64,000 bases of DNA from Arthrobacter ulcerisalmonis (GCF_900609065.1 NZ_UXAU01000019.1:62001-126000); one strand, 5' to 3'. Positions 1 through 8,669 are shown, counted from the first letter of the stretch. The notes: a model not told the origin generated them from the sequence alone. Translations and numbers: made by a program.

Positions 1-162
1 CGCGATCTCCGGCAACGCAAAGGTCAGGGCAGTGTTGTCCACCGCAACCAGCAGGACGGGGAACATCAACAGTCCTAACGCCGTCCAGTCACGCCACGAG
101 CCGCCCTTGGCGTGTTGGATTCCCAGGCCGGTTGCCTGTCCAGGGCTCATCGATGTCGTCAT
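1..162 (-). CDS. MFS drug transporter, N-terminal part (runs off the window)
   Basis: The first 54 codons of a minus-strand gene that continues beyond position 1. The product begins with a short polar segment followed by a hydrophobic helix containing LLVAVDNTALTFALPEI, which is typical of transmembrane segment 1 of DHA2 (14-TM) major facilitator exporters; the motif around D-N-T is characteristic. It is divergent from a TetR gene and its start codon lies only 4 bp from the edge of a long inverted repeat. A TATAGT -10 candidate on the minus strand (complement of 169-174) would place the transcript start almost at the ATG, so the mRNA may be leaderless. Export of a toxic compound under TetR control is inferred from this arrangement; the substrate is unknown. 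Confidence 0.8.
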   Translation of the reverse strand, partial: MTTSMSPGQATGLGIQHAKGGSWRDWTALGLLMFPVLLVAVDNTALTFALPEIA

Positions 163-166
163 ACTC

Positions 167-194
167 TAACTATACCGTCCAGACGGTACAGTTA
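167..194. promoter_or_regulatory. TetR operator between divergent promoters
   Basis: A 28-bp inverted repeat with a single mismatched pair. The centre is TACCGTC-CA-GACGGTA (173-188), and the flanks TAACT and AGTTA extend the symmetry. It covers the -10 candidate of the MFS gene and lies about 40-50 bp ahead of the TetR gene, so one bound repressor could silence both. Symmetry is seen directly; ligand and binding are inferred. Confidence 0.85.
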
Positions 195-246
195 CGAAAT
201 TTTTCTGGTTGCGGGTTTTTCTGCCCGTGTGTGCATGATGGGAAGC

Positions 247-786
247 ATGCCTAGAAAACCAGTCGCCCGGGACGCTGTTCTCGACGCCTACGAACGCCTC
301 CTGATTGACGTGGGGGAGCGGGCGGCCACGCTGGATGCGGTGGCCAAGGAGGCTGGCGTTTCCAAGGGCGGCCTGCTGTACCACTTTCCCAACAAAGAAG
401 CGCTGATCAGCGCCCTGCTGGAAAGGTTTGTCGCCCATGCTGAGGACGACCTCGCGATGATGAAGGCGGCTCCGGAAGGTGCCGCCGAATATTTCATCTC
501 AACCTCGATCTTCGCCGATACCCCCATGGACCGGGCCTTCGTGGCCGCCAACCGATTGGCCGAAGTGGCGCACGCCGAGGCGCGGCAACGGTTCACCGCG
601 ATCCAGGGCCGGTGGCTGGATCTGATAGCCGACGACGTCGGTGCTGCCGCTGCCAAGGCGGTCCTCTATATGGGGGACGGGATGTACTTCAACGCGGTCT
701 GGGAGAGCAGGGCTGGGATCGCCAGCCCTAACCGGGAGGCCGACGTCGAAAGCCTCATCCAGGCGGTCCGCAAACTGCGCAACTGA
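247..786 (+). CDS. TetR/AcrR family transcriptional regulator
   Basis: A 179-aa protein with an N-terminal helix-turn-helix (about residues 8-55) containing ATLDAVAKEAGVSKGGLLYHF and the helix NKEALISALLERF, the classic TetR_N pattern. The remainder is the variable ligand-binding domain. The start is uncertain: ATG codons at 235, 238 (other frame) and 247 compete, and 247 gives the usual short N-terminus MPRKPVARDAV. It is divergent from the MFS exporter, with the operator between, so it most likely represses both itself and the pump until a drug-like ligand binds. Confidence 0.88.
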   Translation: MPRKPVARDAVLDAYERLLIDVGERAATLDAVAKEAGVSKGGLLYHFPNKEALISALLERFVAHAEDDLAMMKAAPEGAAEYFISTSIFADTPMDRAFVAANRLAEVAHAEARQRFTAIQGRWLDLIADDVGAAAAKAVLYMGDGMYFNAVWESRAGIASPNREADVESLIQAVRKLRN

Positions 787-899
787 CCTTGAGCAGCACG
801 GTTGCAGCTGAGGGCAAGGCATAGGACAATAAGAGTCCTGTGAGACCTGTCACCTGGGTCCGCGGACACCATCCCATAATTAAATAAGCCTTTGATCTG

Positions 900-1096
900 T
901 GGCGGGAGAGTCCTGCTTTTGGTTTGCAGGCGCCGTAGGAGCAAATCCTCCCCAGGAATCTCTCAGGCCCATGTACCGCCACGCGGAGGCGTCTCTGGAA
1001 AGTAACCCCTTGGTTTTTGGGGTTCACCGACGGTGCAAGTACACCCCTGTGGGTGCTACGGAATCTCTCAGGTTTTCGACAGAGTGGGGAGGAACC
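900..1096 (+). ncRNA. Tandem glycine riboswitch (gcvT motif)
   Basis: Two glycine aptamers in a row. The first has GCGGGAGAGTCC (902-913), GGCGCCGTAGGAGCAAATCC and CAGGAATCTCTCAGGC; the second has ACCGACGGTGCAAGT, a GTGGGTGCTACGG stretch and GGAATCTCTCAGGT, separated by the normal short linker. These are the conserved cores of the gcvT/glycine riboswitch. It precedes L-serine deaminase by about 290 nt. Cooperative or tandem glycine sensing is known for the family; control of serine breakdown is inferred from position. Confidence 0.93.
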
Positions 1097-1317
1097 CGAA
1101 CCGTTGTGGCGCTGATCGCGTTGCCTGAGTTTTTGGAGTTCCTTGTGTTTGTTCATGCGCCAACGGTGCCTCGTAGATCAGTGTCCGCTGACATGCCAAT
1201 GCCTGGTTCGCGTGGTTCAGCCGTGACCGTGGGTAACCTGTTGGCCACCCAACCTTGACTCAGGCGCCTCATCGGCGCGCACCCGATTCGGTAGCACCCC
1301 AAACAGCAGCGTTGCTG

Positions 1318-1348
1318 GGCTGTCCACGGCGTACGTCGTGGACCAGCC
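1318..1348 (+). promoter_or_regulatory. Stable hairpin in the sdaA leader
   Basis: GGCTG-TCCACG (1318-1328) pairs with CGTGGA-C-CAGCC (1337-1348) around an 8-nt loop. It sits between the glycine riboswitch and the serine deaminase start. No U-run follows, so it is not an ordinary intrinsic terminator; it may belong to the expression platform or protect the leader. Confidence 0.45.
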
Positions 1349-1385
1349 ACCTGAACTTTTCCTCAATCAGTTAGGACCCACACAC

Positions 1386-2783
1386 ATGGCCGTCGGAGTC
1401 TTCGATCTATTTTCCGTGGGTATCGGGCCGTCCAGCTCGCACACCGTTGGACCCATGCGGGCTGCCGCGGTGTTTGCCGAAGAACTCAAGGGTTCAGGCA
1501 AGCTGGCCGACGTAGCCTCGCTGCGCGTGGACCTTTATGGTTCCTTGGCTGCCACCGGTCACGGCCACGGCACCATGACGGCTATCCTCCTTGGACTGGA
1601 AGGATTCCACCCCGAACTGATCCTGCCGGAAGAAGTGGAGGTGCGCCTGGCCACCATCGCTGACACCGGAACCCTGCAGCTGGGGGGATCACAGCCGCTC
1701 CCATACGGTGTCGCTGACATGGTCCTGCGACCGCTCACCATCCTGCCGCGGCACACCAACGGGATGACGTTTACCGTGTCCGACGACGACGGCACCGTGC
1801 TCCACGAGGCTACCTTCTACTCCGTGGGTGGCGGCTTCATTGTCCGCGACGGAGAACAGGACGCCGCCCAGAAGGAACTTGACGAGTCAAAAAAGGAGCT
1901 GCCGTTCCCCTTCCGGACCGCAGCCGAGCTGCTGGGACGATGCCAGTCCAAGGGGCTGTCCATCGGCGAGATCATGCTGGTCAACGAGAAGGCATCGCGC
2001 ACCGAAACTGAAATCCGGGACGGGCTGTTGCACATCCACTCCGTCATGGAAGCCTGCGTTGCCACCAGCCTGAAGCGCGAGGGCCTGCTGCCCGGCGGAC
2101 TCAAGGTCCGTCGTCGTGCGCCCGACTGGCATGACCGGCTCCTGAAAGAAGACAAGGATCGCGACCCCAAATACTGGCAGGAATGGGTAAATCTCGTTGC
2201 CTTGGCGGTTAACGAGGAGAACGCGTCCGGCGGGCGGGTAGTGACGGCGCCCACCAATGGTGCAGCCGGCATCATTCCGGCGGTGCTGCACTATGCCTTG
2301 CATTTTGCGCCCGGCATGGACAAGGCGACGCAGCAGGATCGCGACGACGTGGTGGTGAAGTTCCTGCTGACTGCCGGTGCCATTGGCGTCCTTTACAAGG
2401 AGCAGGCCTCGATTTCCGGCGCCGAAGTTGGCTGCCAGGGTGAGGTGGGCTCGGCGTCGTCGATGGCCGCTGCTGGCCTCGCCGAAGTCATGGGTGGTTC
2501 GCCTGCACAGGTGGAGAACGCCGCGGAGATTGCCATGGAACACAACCTCGGCCTGACCTGCGATCCCATTGGCGGACTGGTCCAAGTGCCGTGCATTGAA
2601 CGTAACGCGATCGCAGCTGCCAAGGCCATCAACGCGGCCAAGATGGCGCTCTGGGGTGACGGGACGCACCGGGTATCTCTGGACGAGGTTATTGTCACCA
2701 TGCGCGAAACTGGCCGCGACATGTCGTCCAAGTACAAGGAAACAGCGATGGGTGGGCTGGCGGTCAACGTCGTCGAGTGCTGA
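1386..2783 (+). CDS. sdaA: L-serine ammonia-lyase, iron-sulfur, single-chain
   Basis: A 465-aa enzyme converting L-serine to pyruvate and ammonia in the cytoplasm. The beta domain (about 1-155) opens with [20 protein letters not shown]; the alpha domain (about 185-460) carries the cluster cysteines in EVGCQGE, LTCDP and QVPCIER. The chain ends exactly at a cysteine (VNVVEC), as in type II L-serine deaminases where the C-terminal cysteine tail enters the active site. The start at 1386 (MAVGVFDLF) is preferred over an upstream in-frame codon at 1338 because it matches the family N-terminus. The upstream glycine riboswitch suggests induction when glycine, interconvertible with serine, is abundant. 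Confidence 0.95.
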   Translation: MAVGVFDLFSVGIGPSSSHTVGPMRAAAVFAEELKGSGKLADVASLRVDLYGSLAATGHGHGTMTAILLGLEGFHPELILPEEVEVRLATIADTGTLQLGGSQPLPYGVADMVLRPLTILPRHTNGMTFTVSDDDGTVLHEATFYSVGGGFIVRDGEQDAAQKELDESKKELPFPFRTAAELLGRCQSKGLSIGEIMLVNEKASRTETEIRDGLLHIHSVMEACVATSLKREGLLPGGLKVRRRAPDWHDRLLKEDKDRDPKYWQEWVNLVALAVNEENASGGRVVTAPTNGAAGIIPAVLHYALHFAPGMDKATQQDRDDVVVKFLLTAGAIGVLYKEQASISGAEVGCQGEVGSASSMAAAGLAEVMGGSPAQVENAAEIAMEHNLGLTCDPIGGLVQVPCIERNAIAAAKAINAAKMALWGDGTHRVSLDEVIVTMRETGRDMSSKYKETAMGGLAVNVVEC

Positions 2784-3089
2784 GCAAGCCTCCCGGAGCT
2801 TCTACGGCCGTTTCATCATCCCTCCCGGAGCTTTTACGAGTTTTGGGTATCCCTCCCGGCGGTCTGCCGCTGCGCGGATTTCCGGCCGACGACGGCGGCC
2901 CTCCGGAGCGATGTCGCACCCACCCAGGTGCGTGACCGGTCTGCCGTGGGCCGCCGTCGTGATTTACCTGCGGCCACGGGATCTCTGGGAGGGTGGCAGC
3001 TCAGCCGCAAAAAGCTCCGGGATGGTTCGGGAAACGGTCGCGGGATCTCCGGGAGGGTTGGCAGTTCGGCCGTAAAAGCTCCGGGAGGG
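2784..3089. repeat. 32-bp periodic repeat array with inverted core, between convergent genes
   Basis: The core CTCCGGGAGGG occurs at 2983 (as CTCTGGGAGGG), 3015 (as CTCCGGGATGG), 3047 and 3079, exactly 32 bp apart. Inverted copies CCTCCCGG lie at 2789, 2821 and 2852. Between them, GACGACGGCGGCC (2888-2900) faces GGCCGCCGTCGT (2949-2960) as a long potential stem. The last repeat ends at 3089, directly against the tspO stop codon. No coding gene is seen here. A related array is at 54211-54285. Confidence 0.85.
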
Positions 3090-3635
3090 TCAGTTGTTGA
3101 TGGCTGCCCACAAGTTGAGGGTTGAGGCGTAGGCCACCCAGGCGATGTAGGGCAGCAGGATCAGACCGGCCGCGCGGCTGAGCGGGAACGCCCACCGGAT
3201 CAGGACCACCAGCACGACGGCGAGAGTTGCGATATCGACGAAACCCAACCACAGCGCCGGGGTGCCGAAGCTGGGGTACAGAGCGAAGAAAAGGGGCGTC
3301 CAGAGGAGGTTCAGGACCAATTGGACCCAGTAGAGCCGCAGGAAGCGGCGGCTGGCCGGGCCGCCCTTTCGCCAGACCAGCCACGCGGCAACGGCCATCA
3401 GGAGATAGAGCACTGTCCAAACCGGGCCAAACACCCAGTTAGGCGGAGTCCAGGGGGCCTTGCTGGCGGTGCTGTACCAGCCGTCCACGTTGCTGGTGGA
3501 CGCCAAGCCGCCCAGCCCGGCCACCACAAACGAGGCGGCAATGAACCCCACCAGCACCAGAACCTGCTTCATGACGCTCCGATGCGCCGGCGCTTCGGCC
3601 GACGCTGACAGTGTCCGCTCCCCATGTGTCTGCAT
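3090..3635 (-). CDS. tspO: TspO/MBR family membrane protein
   Basis: About 181 aa with five predicted membrane helices. Recognisable TspO features are GWYSTASKAPWTPPNWVFGP, WTVLYLLMAVAAWLVW and the C-terminal WVAYASTLNLW. TspO proteins bind porphyrins and cholesterol-like ligands and are linked to stress responses. The start at 3635 follows AAGGG by 7 nt (ATG at 3638 is an alternative); a shorter form from 3572 (MKQVLVLV) would match the usual family length of about 160 aa. It is divergent from the first Fem gene, and its 3' end abuts the 32-bp repeat array. Confidence 0.9.
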   Translation of the reverse strand: MQTHGERTLSASAEAPAHRSVMKQVLVLVGFIAASFVVAGLGGLASTSNVDGWYSTASKAPWTPPNWVFGPVWTVLYLLMAVAAWLVWRKGGPASRRFLRLYWVQLVLNLLWTPLFFALYPSFGTPALWLGFVDIATLAVVLVVLIRWAFPLSRAAGLILLPYIAWVAYASTLNLWAAINN

Positions 3636-3758
3636 CATTCCACCCTTGCGAACGCAGCACGCACAGTCAAGGCGGTGGGCCAGGACGTGGCAGGCTTTAG
3701 ACTTGAGGTTGCATGTCCGCACGCAGTAGCGGGGACAGTACGCGCACAAACCCTGAGA

Positions 3759-4865
3759 TTGGACACGGCTCCCTTGCGAGAATTCACGGCACGATTCGCC
3801 ACCGCCGAGGAAATTGAGAACTGGGACGAACTCGTCACGGCCAACCCCAACGGCGGCAACATGCTCCAGTCGGCGGCCTACGCGGCGGTCAAGAACGGTA
3901 GTGGATGGAAGGTCCTCTTCCTCGTGTTGGAAAGCGGCGGTACCGCCAGCTACAACCTGATGCTCGAACGATCGTTCCCTGTCCTGGGCCGGCTCTGGTA
4001 CCTGATCAAGGGCCCGGACCTTGCAGTGAACACCGCCGCGACGCCCGGTGCCGACCTTGTCGCCGCGCTGGAGGCGTGCAAAGCGCTGGCCCGCACCGCG
4101 AAACTCCGGGTCTTCACCATCAAGGTGGAGCCAGACATTGTGGACTCGGAAGAGTTGCGGGCAGAGTTGGCCCACTTGGGCTTAGTCAAGGCACCCAACA
4201 TCCAGTCCAACGACTCCACCGCCTTGCTGGACATCTCGGCCGACACCGAGGCAGTGCTGAAAGCTATCTCCTCCCGGGCCCGCAACGCGGTCCGCCGTGC
4301 CGAGCGTGAGGGCTGCGAGGTGGTCCGGCAAGAACCCACCCCCGAGACCTACCGGGCGTTGTACGACCTGATGGCGGACACCGTCAACGCTAAAGGCTCC
4401 ATGCCGTTGCGCAGTTACGAGTACTACACGCGCTTCTGGGACGAGTTCTGCAGCCGTGGGCAGGGGAACTTCTTCTTCGCCTACGAAGATGGCAAGCCGA
4501 GCGTTGGCGCCTTCGTCATCAACTACGGCAGCAAAGCCACCTACAAGGACGGCGGCTCCGTGCAGAACCGCAAGCAGTACGGCGACTCGCACCTCGTCCA
4601 ATGGACGGCCATCCAGCGCATGCAGGAACTCGGCTGCCGCGAATACGACTTTTGCGGCACCCCACCGGCCGCCCGGATCAAGGACAAGACGCACAACCTT
4701 CACGGGATGGGAATGTTCAAAACGAGCTTTACCAAGACCGTCACAGACTTTGTGGGCTGCTACGACTACATCCTCTCGCCACTGCGGCACCGGCTGTGGG
4801 TGCAGGGCGGGGAGAAAGTCTTCCGCCGGATCGAAACCGCCCGCACCGGCCAGCAGTTCTACTGA
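3759..4865 (+). CDS. FemX/FemA-type peptidyltransferase (peptidoglycan bridge), first copy
   Basis: A protein of about 368 aa with two GNAT-like halves. The first half includes NGGNMLQSAAYAAVKNGSGW; the middle has the SSRARNAVRRAEREGCEV segment and the second half VGAFVINYGSKATYKDGGS and a C-terminal YDFCGTPP region, all typical of Fem/MurM transferases that use aminoacyl-tRNA to build the peptidoglycan cross-bridge. It lacks the coiled-coil arm of the next gene. The start is uncertain: TTG at 3759 is the best in-frame option near the family N-terminus (MDTAPLREFTARF); TTG at 3774 is another. The second Fem gene begins 32 nt after its stop. Confidence 0.85.
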   Translation: MDTAPLREFTARFATAEEIENWDELVTANPNGGNMLQSAAYAAVKNGSGWKVLFLVLESGGTASYNLMLERSFPVLGRLWYLIKGPDLAVNTAATPGADLVAALEACKALARTAKLRVFTIKVEPDIVDSEELRAELAHLGLVKAPNIQSNDSTALLDISADTEAVLKAISSRARNAVRRAEREGCEVVRQEPTPETYRALYDLMADTVNAKGSMPLRSYEYYTRFWDEFCSRGQGNFFFAYEDGKPSVGAFVINYGSKATYKDGGSVQNRKQYGDSHLVQWTAIQRMQELGCREYDFCGTPPAARIKDKTHNLHGMGMFKTSFTKTVTDFVGCYDYILSPLRHRLWVQGGEKVFRRIETARTGQQFY

Positions 4866-4897
4866 CCGCGCACCCCGCAATGACAAAGGAATCCACC

Positions 4898-6208
4898 TTG
4901 AACGCAACCGCCACTACGGACCTCGAGTTCGTCCTCCTCAGCGACGCCGAGTTCGAGGCCTACGTACTGACCCACCCGCAGAACAGCTTCCTGCAGTCGG
5001 TGGACTTCGCCAGGTTCCAGCGCGCCCGCGGCCAGCAGGTTGAGCTTTTCGGCGTTCGTCAGGGCGGCGATCTCGTGGCTGCCGGCAAGGTGAATTACAG
5101 CACCAACCGGCTCGGTTACACGGTCGCCGAGTGCGCCAAGGGACCACTGATGGCGTACGACGACGACGCCTTGCTGGCCGCCGTCGTCCGCCTTCTGCGT
5201 GGCCGCGCGGCGGAGCGGAAGGCCGCTGAACTGCGGATCTCGCCGAACCTGCCCTACCTGGCCCGCGACGAAGACGGTGCCGAACACCCGGAACTGTTGG
5301 ACAACCGGCCCCTCCTTGCCCGGCTGGGAACGCTGGGTTTCCGGCACCAAGGCCTGGACATGAACTTCGTCAACGTGAACTGGATGTTCATCAAGGACCT
5401 CGTGGGTGTGGCGGACGCCGAGGAACTCATCATGAGTACCAACTACCGCACCCGCAAGGCCATCCGTAAGGCCGAGAAAAACGGGGTGTTCCTTGAACAG
5501 GCCACCCTGGAAACCCTCGACGAGTTCTACACCGCCCTGCAGACCGCCGGCGACGAAAAGGGTTTCACGTACCGCGAGCGGTCCTACTACGAGAACCTGC
5601 TGCGCACCACCACTCCCGAATTCACCAAGCTGATGATGGCCAAGATCGACATCCCGGCCTACCGGAAGTCCATCACCGAGCGCCTGGCTGTTGAATCCGA
5701 GAGCGCAGCGCAGTTGCGCCGCGAGGTTGAGGAGACGGGCAGCAAGAAGAAAGCCAACCGGCTCAAGGTGGTCCAGGACCTCGCGGACAGCTACGAGCGG
5801 AGCCTCAAGGACATTGAGCGCTTCCCTGATTCCGTCGGGGTAGCCACCGTGGCCGCCATCCATTTCGTGTGCTACGGCGATGAGGTGGTGTGTGTCATTG
5901 GCGGCACCGTCCAGGACTACATCTACTTCAACGGCGCCACCTCGCTGTACTGGGGGATGATGCTGCACGCATTGGAGCAGGGGTACCCCAAGTACAACTT
6001 CTACGGCACGTTCGGCATCTCCGGCCAGGATGAAGAGGGCCATGGCGGCTACGAGTTCAAGAAGGGCTTCGGCGGCACGGTGGTGCAACTCGTGGGCGAC
6101 TTCGTCCTCCCCGTTCGTCCCCGGATCTTCCAGGCCAACCGCCTCCTCAGGTTGGCGGCAGGTTCGGCCCGTACCCTGAAGGCTAAGCTGCCGATCCGTC
6201 GGGGCTGA
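4898..6208 (+). CDS. FemA/MurM-type peptidyltransferase with coiled-coil arm, second copy
   Basis: A 436-aa Fem family transferase. The first domain has FLQSVDFARFQ and YTVAECAKGPLM; the motif STNYRTRKAIRKAEKNGV and the C-terminal PKYNFYGTFGISG are family hallmarks. Residues about 252-310 form a charged helical arm (SITERLAVESESAAQLRREV and following) matching the antiparallel coiled coil of FemA. TTG at 4898 is chosen because AAAGGA lies 7 nt upstream; ATG at 4880 has no visible ribosome site. With the preceding gene it probably adds successive residues of an interpeptide bridge; the amino acids cannot be read from sequence. Confidence 0.9.
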   Translation: MNATATTDLEFVLLSDAEFEAYVLTHPQNSFLQSVDFARFQRARGQQVELFGVRQGGDLVAAGKVNYSTNRLGYTVAECAKGPLMAYDDDALLAAVVRLLRGRAAERKAAELRISPNLPYLARDEDGAEHPELLDNRPLLARLGTLGFRHQGLDMNFVNVNWMFIKDLVGVADAEELIMSTNYRTRKAIRKAEKNGVFLEQATLETLDEFYTALQTAGDEKGFTYRERSYYENLLRTTTPEFTKLMMAKIDIPAYRKSITERLAVESESAAQLRREVEETGSKKKANRLKVVQDLADSYERSLKDIERFPDSVGVATVAAIHFVCYGDEVVCVIGGTVQDYIYFNGATSLYWGMMLHALEQGYPKYNFYGTFGISGQDEEGHGGYEFKKGFGGTVVQLVGDFVLPVRPRIFQANRLLRLAAGSARTLKAKLPIRRG

Positions 6209-6241
6209 GCGCCCAGCAACCACCACACCGGGAGGAGGGGC

Positions 6242-7729
6242 ATGCCCCACCGGCCAGATCACCCAGAAGCACGGCCACACACCGACGGCCTGCCCAAAAC
6301 GCAACCTCTCACAGCAGCGCAGATCCGTCAGGACGTAGCAGCAAAACGCATGCTGCGCCGGCTGGTGCAAGGCGAAAACCCGCCCACGGCACCCTTGAGC
6401 ATTGTTGACCGATTGGCCGGCAGCCCTTACGCCAATCCCACCATCCAGGTGGGCGGCGTGGACACGTCTGCCCGGAAAACGCTCGACTTCGCCCTGCACC
6501 TCGCCGAAACCATGTTCCGGTACGGGGCGGGCGCCCTTGAGGTGGAGACCAGCATTATTGCCGTGACGGCTGCGCTGGGTCTGAAGAACATCGAGGTGGA
6601 CATCACCAACCAGTCGGTGGGCATCAACTACGCGCCGAAGGACCAGACGCCCATTTCGCTGTTGCGGGTGGTCCGCTCCTGGACGAATAACTACGCTGGC
6701 CTGGCCCGTGTCCACCAACTGGTGACGGACATCGTGGCCGGGGGAGTGGGTCGTGATGAAGCTGTCCGCCGGCTCAACGAGGTCATCACCAGCCCTAAGC
6801 CCTTCCCACGGTGGATGGTGACCGCAGCGTTCGGAATCTTCGCCGCGGTGTTCGTTGGGGTGCTGGGTGGTGGCCCGGTGTCCTCTGCGATCGCCTTCGT
6901 GGCCAACATCGCCATCAGCCTGATGGCACGGCAATTGGGTCGCTGGCGGGTGCCGGACTTCTTCATCACCGCGAGCTGCTCTTTCGTGGTGACCATGTTG
7001 GCGTTGCTGCTATGGCAGTTCGGACTCACAGCGTCCCCGGCCATTGTGGTGGTGGGGGGAATCCTACTGCTCCTTCCTACTGGCCGACTGGTCTCCTCCG
7101 TCCAGGACGCGATCAACGGCTTCCCCGTTACTGCTGCCGGCCGGTTCCTGTCCACGCTGCTGACGTTTGGTGCCATCGTGGCCGGCATTGCCGTGGCCTT
7201 CGTGGTGGGCGAACTCACCGGACTTCAACGGATCGACGTCACCCAGACCTTCCCACCCGCCTACGACCTGTGGGTCCTCATTCTTTTCGTCGCGATCGCC
7301 GTCATGGCCATCGGCATCACGGAGCAGACTACCTGGCAGCTCCTGTTGCCTACGGCCGCGGTTGGCGTGGCCGGTTACCTGGTGCTGCTCGGCGGTGGGT
7401 TGCTGGGCATCGGCGACAGGTTCTCGCCAGCCTTGGCGGCTGTGGTGATCGGTCTGCTGGCCCGTGTGGTGGCTTTGCGGCTGGGGGCGCCGCAGCTTGT
7501 CGTTGCCGTGCCTGCCGCGCTGATCCTGCTGCCAGGTCTTGTCATCTTCCGGTCCATGTACGTGCTCACGGTGGAAGAATCGTCCATCCTGACGGGTGCC
7601 GGTGGAATGCTCAGCGCTGGCGCCATTGTGTTGGGTACGGCGGGTGGCATTGTCCTCGGCGATACGCTGGCCAGGCCATTCACCCGCAGCCTGGCGAGCA
7701 ATGAACGACGCCGGGCCCGCCGACGCTAG
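6242..7729 (+). CDS. Threonine/serine exporter family protein (ThrE-like)
   Basis: A 495-aa membrane protein. A soluble N-terminal region (about 1-170) contains the conserved TLDFALHLAETMFRYGAGAL and SVGINYAPKDQTP segments, followed by about ten hydrophobic helices and a short basic tail (NERRRARRR). This is the ThrE architecture (N-terminal domain plus a C-terminal membrane part), known in Corynebacterium for threonine and serine efflux. ATG at 6242 is preceded by GGGAGGAGGGG. It lies 33 nt after the second Fem gene and may be co-transcribed. Confidence 0.88.
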   Translation: MPHRPDHPEARPHTDGLPKTQPLTAAQIRQDVAAKRMLRRLVQGENPPTAPLSIVDRLAGSPYANPTIQVGGVDTSARKTLDFALHLAETMFRYGAGALEVETSIIAVTAALGLKNIEVDITNQSVGINYAPKDQTPISLLRVVRSWTNNYAGLARVHQLVTDIVAGGVGRDEAVRRLNEVITSPKPFPRWMVTAAFGIFAAVFVGVLGGGPVSSAIAFVANIAISLMARQLGRWRVPDFFITASCSFVVTMLALLLWQFGLTASPAIVVVGGILLLLPTGRLVSSVQDAINGFPVTAAGRFLSTLLTFGAIVAGIAVAFVVGELTGLQRIDVTQTFPPAYDLWVLILFVAIAVMAIGITEQTTWQLLLPTAAVGVAGYLVLLGGGLLGIGDRFSPALAAVVIGLLARVVALRLGAPQLVVAVPAALILLPGLVIFRSMYVLTVEESSILTGAGGMLSAGAIVLGTAGGIVLGDTLARPFTRSLASNERRRARRR

Positions 7730-7774
7730 TATCGTCACCGCCCCGGCGCCAGCACGTCAGCCGTCGCCGCGGTA

Positions 7775-7801
7775 GCCGCCCGGCGCCGGCAGCGGGGCGG
7801 C
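7775..7801. terminator. GC hairpin between convergent genes
   Basis: GCCGCCC (7775-7781) pairs with GGGCGGC (7795-7801) around a 13-nt loop, in the 86-bp gap between the ThrE-like gene and the siderophore-interacting protein gene. There is no clear U-run. It may serve as a weak bidirectional terminator. Confidence 0.35.
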
Positions 7802-7815
7802 CCCTGCTGGCCTAG

Positions 7816-8655
7816 CTAGATCTGGCCGACCGGCAGTTTCTTCTCCGCCTGGAACGCGTCCTCGACGCGGCCCAGCGCCCAGTAGCCGGACAGCGAAACT
7901 TGCTTGCGGTCCAGCCCGCGCTGGACGTAGAAAACATCGCGCAGGGCCTTCATGTAGCCACGTTCGCCGTGCGCAAAGACGTCAGCGGTGCCGCTGGGCC
8001 ATTCGGCGGCCGCAACAGCGGAGACCAGCAGGTCGCTGCTACCTGCGGGGACGCCGTTGCGCTGCAGCCATGTCACCTGGACGCCGGCAGGGGCAGTGAG
8101 CGGCTGGATGTCGGCCGCGGAATCCACTTCCAGGAAGGCGAGCCCGGTGGCGTCTGCCGGCAGTGCTTCGAGGCTGGCGGCGATGGCTGGCAGCGCTGAT
8201 TCGTCGCCGGCGAAGAGGTACCAGTCGGCGTCGGGATTGGGGTTGTAGCCGCCGCCGGGGCCGGTGAAGATCAATGTTTCGCCCGGTTGCGCGGCGGCAG
8301 CCCACGGGCCGGCCAACCCTTCGTCGCCGTGCACCACGAAGTCGATGGCCAGTTCGCGGGCAACCGGGTCAACCCACCTGATGGTGTACGTGCGGGTGAC
8401 CGGCCAGTGTTCGCGTGGCATTGTTTCGCGGATGGTCGCCAGATCCAGGGGGAGCGGGTAGTCCACCCCGGGCTGCGGAAAGATGATCTTCACGTAGCGG
8501 TCAACAGAGTCATTATTGGTGAAGCTGGCAAAACCGTCCCCGCCCGCGACGATCCGCACCATGTGGGGAGAAAGTTGCTCGCGGCGCAGCACTTCCAACG
8601 TGGTCTGTGGGCGGTTCTTCTTGGTGGCGCTGGCAGCAGCGGGAACAAAGCTCAT
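7816..8655 (-). CDS. Siderophore-interacting protein (FAD/NAD(P)H ferric-siderophore reductase)
   Basis: A 279-aa SIP/ViuB-family flavoprotein. The FAD-binding beta-barrel (about 15-130) contains the RTYTIRW motif, followed by FVVHGDEGLAGPWA; the C-terminal nucleotide-binding domain has WYLFAGDESALPAI and the terminal GYWALGRVEDAF. Members release iron from imported ferric siderophores in the cytoplasm. The gene stands alone in the minus direction, 14 bp from ung; no IdeR box was recognised at its start. Confidence 0.92.
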   Translation of the reverse strand: MSFVPAAASATKKNRPQTTLEVLRREQLSPHMVRIVAGGDGFASFTNNDSVDRYVKIIFPQPGVDYPLPLDLATIRETMPREHWPVTRTYTIRWVDPVARELAIDFVVHGDEGLAGPWAAAAQPGETLIFTGPGGGYNPNPDADWYLFAGDESALPAIAASLEALPADATGLAFLEVDSAADIQPLTAPAGVQVTWLQRNGVPAGSSDLLVSAVAAAEWPSGTADVFAHGERGYMKALRDVFYVQRGLDRKQVSLSGYWALGRVEDAFQAEKKLPVGQI

Positions 8656-8669
8656 AAGGACAGCCTAAG

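Noticed and set aside
2983..3089. CRISPR array (repeats at regular 32-bp spacing)
   Set aside because: The 32 bp is the repeat unit itself with only minor variation; there are no unique spacers and no cas genes in the window.
4859..6934. Long minus-strand reading frame of 691 codons opposite the second Fem gene and the ThrE-like gene
   Set aside because: It is antisense to clear family members with proper ribosome sites. Its translation is His/Gly/Val-rich without domains, as expected for a GC-rich shadow frame.
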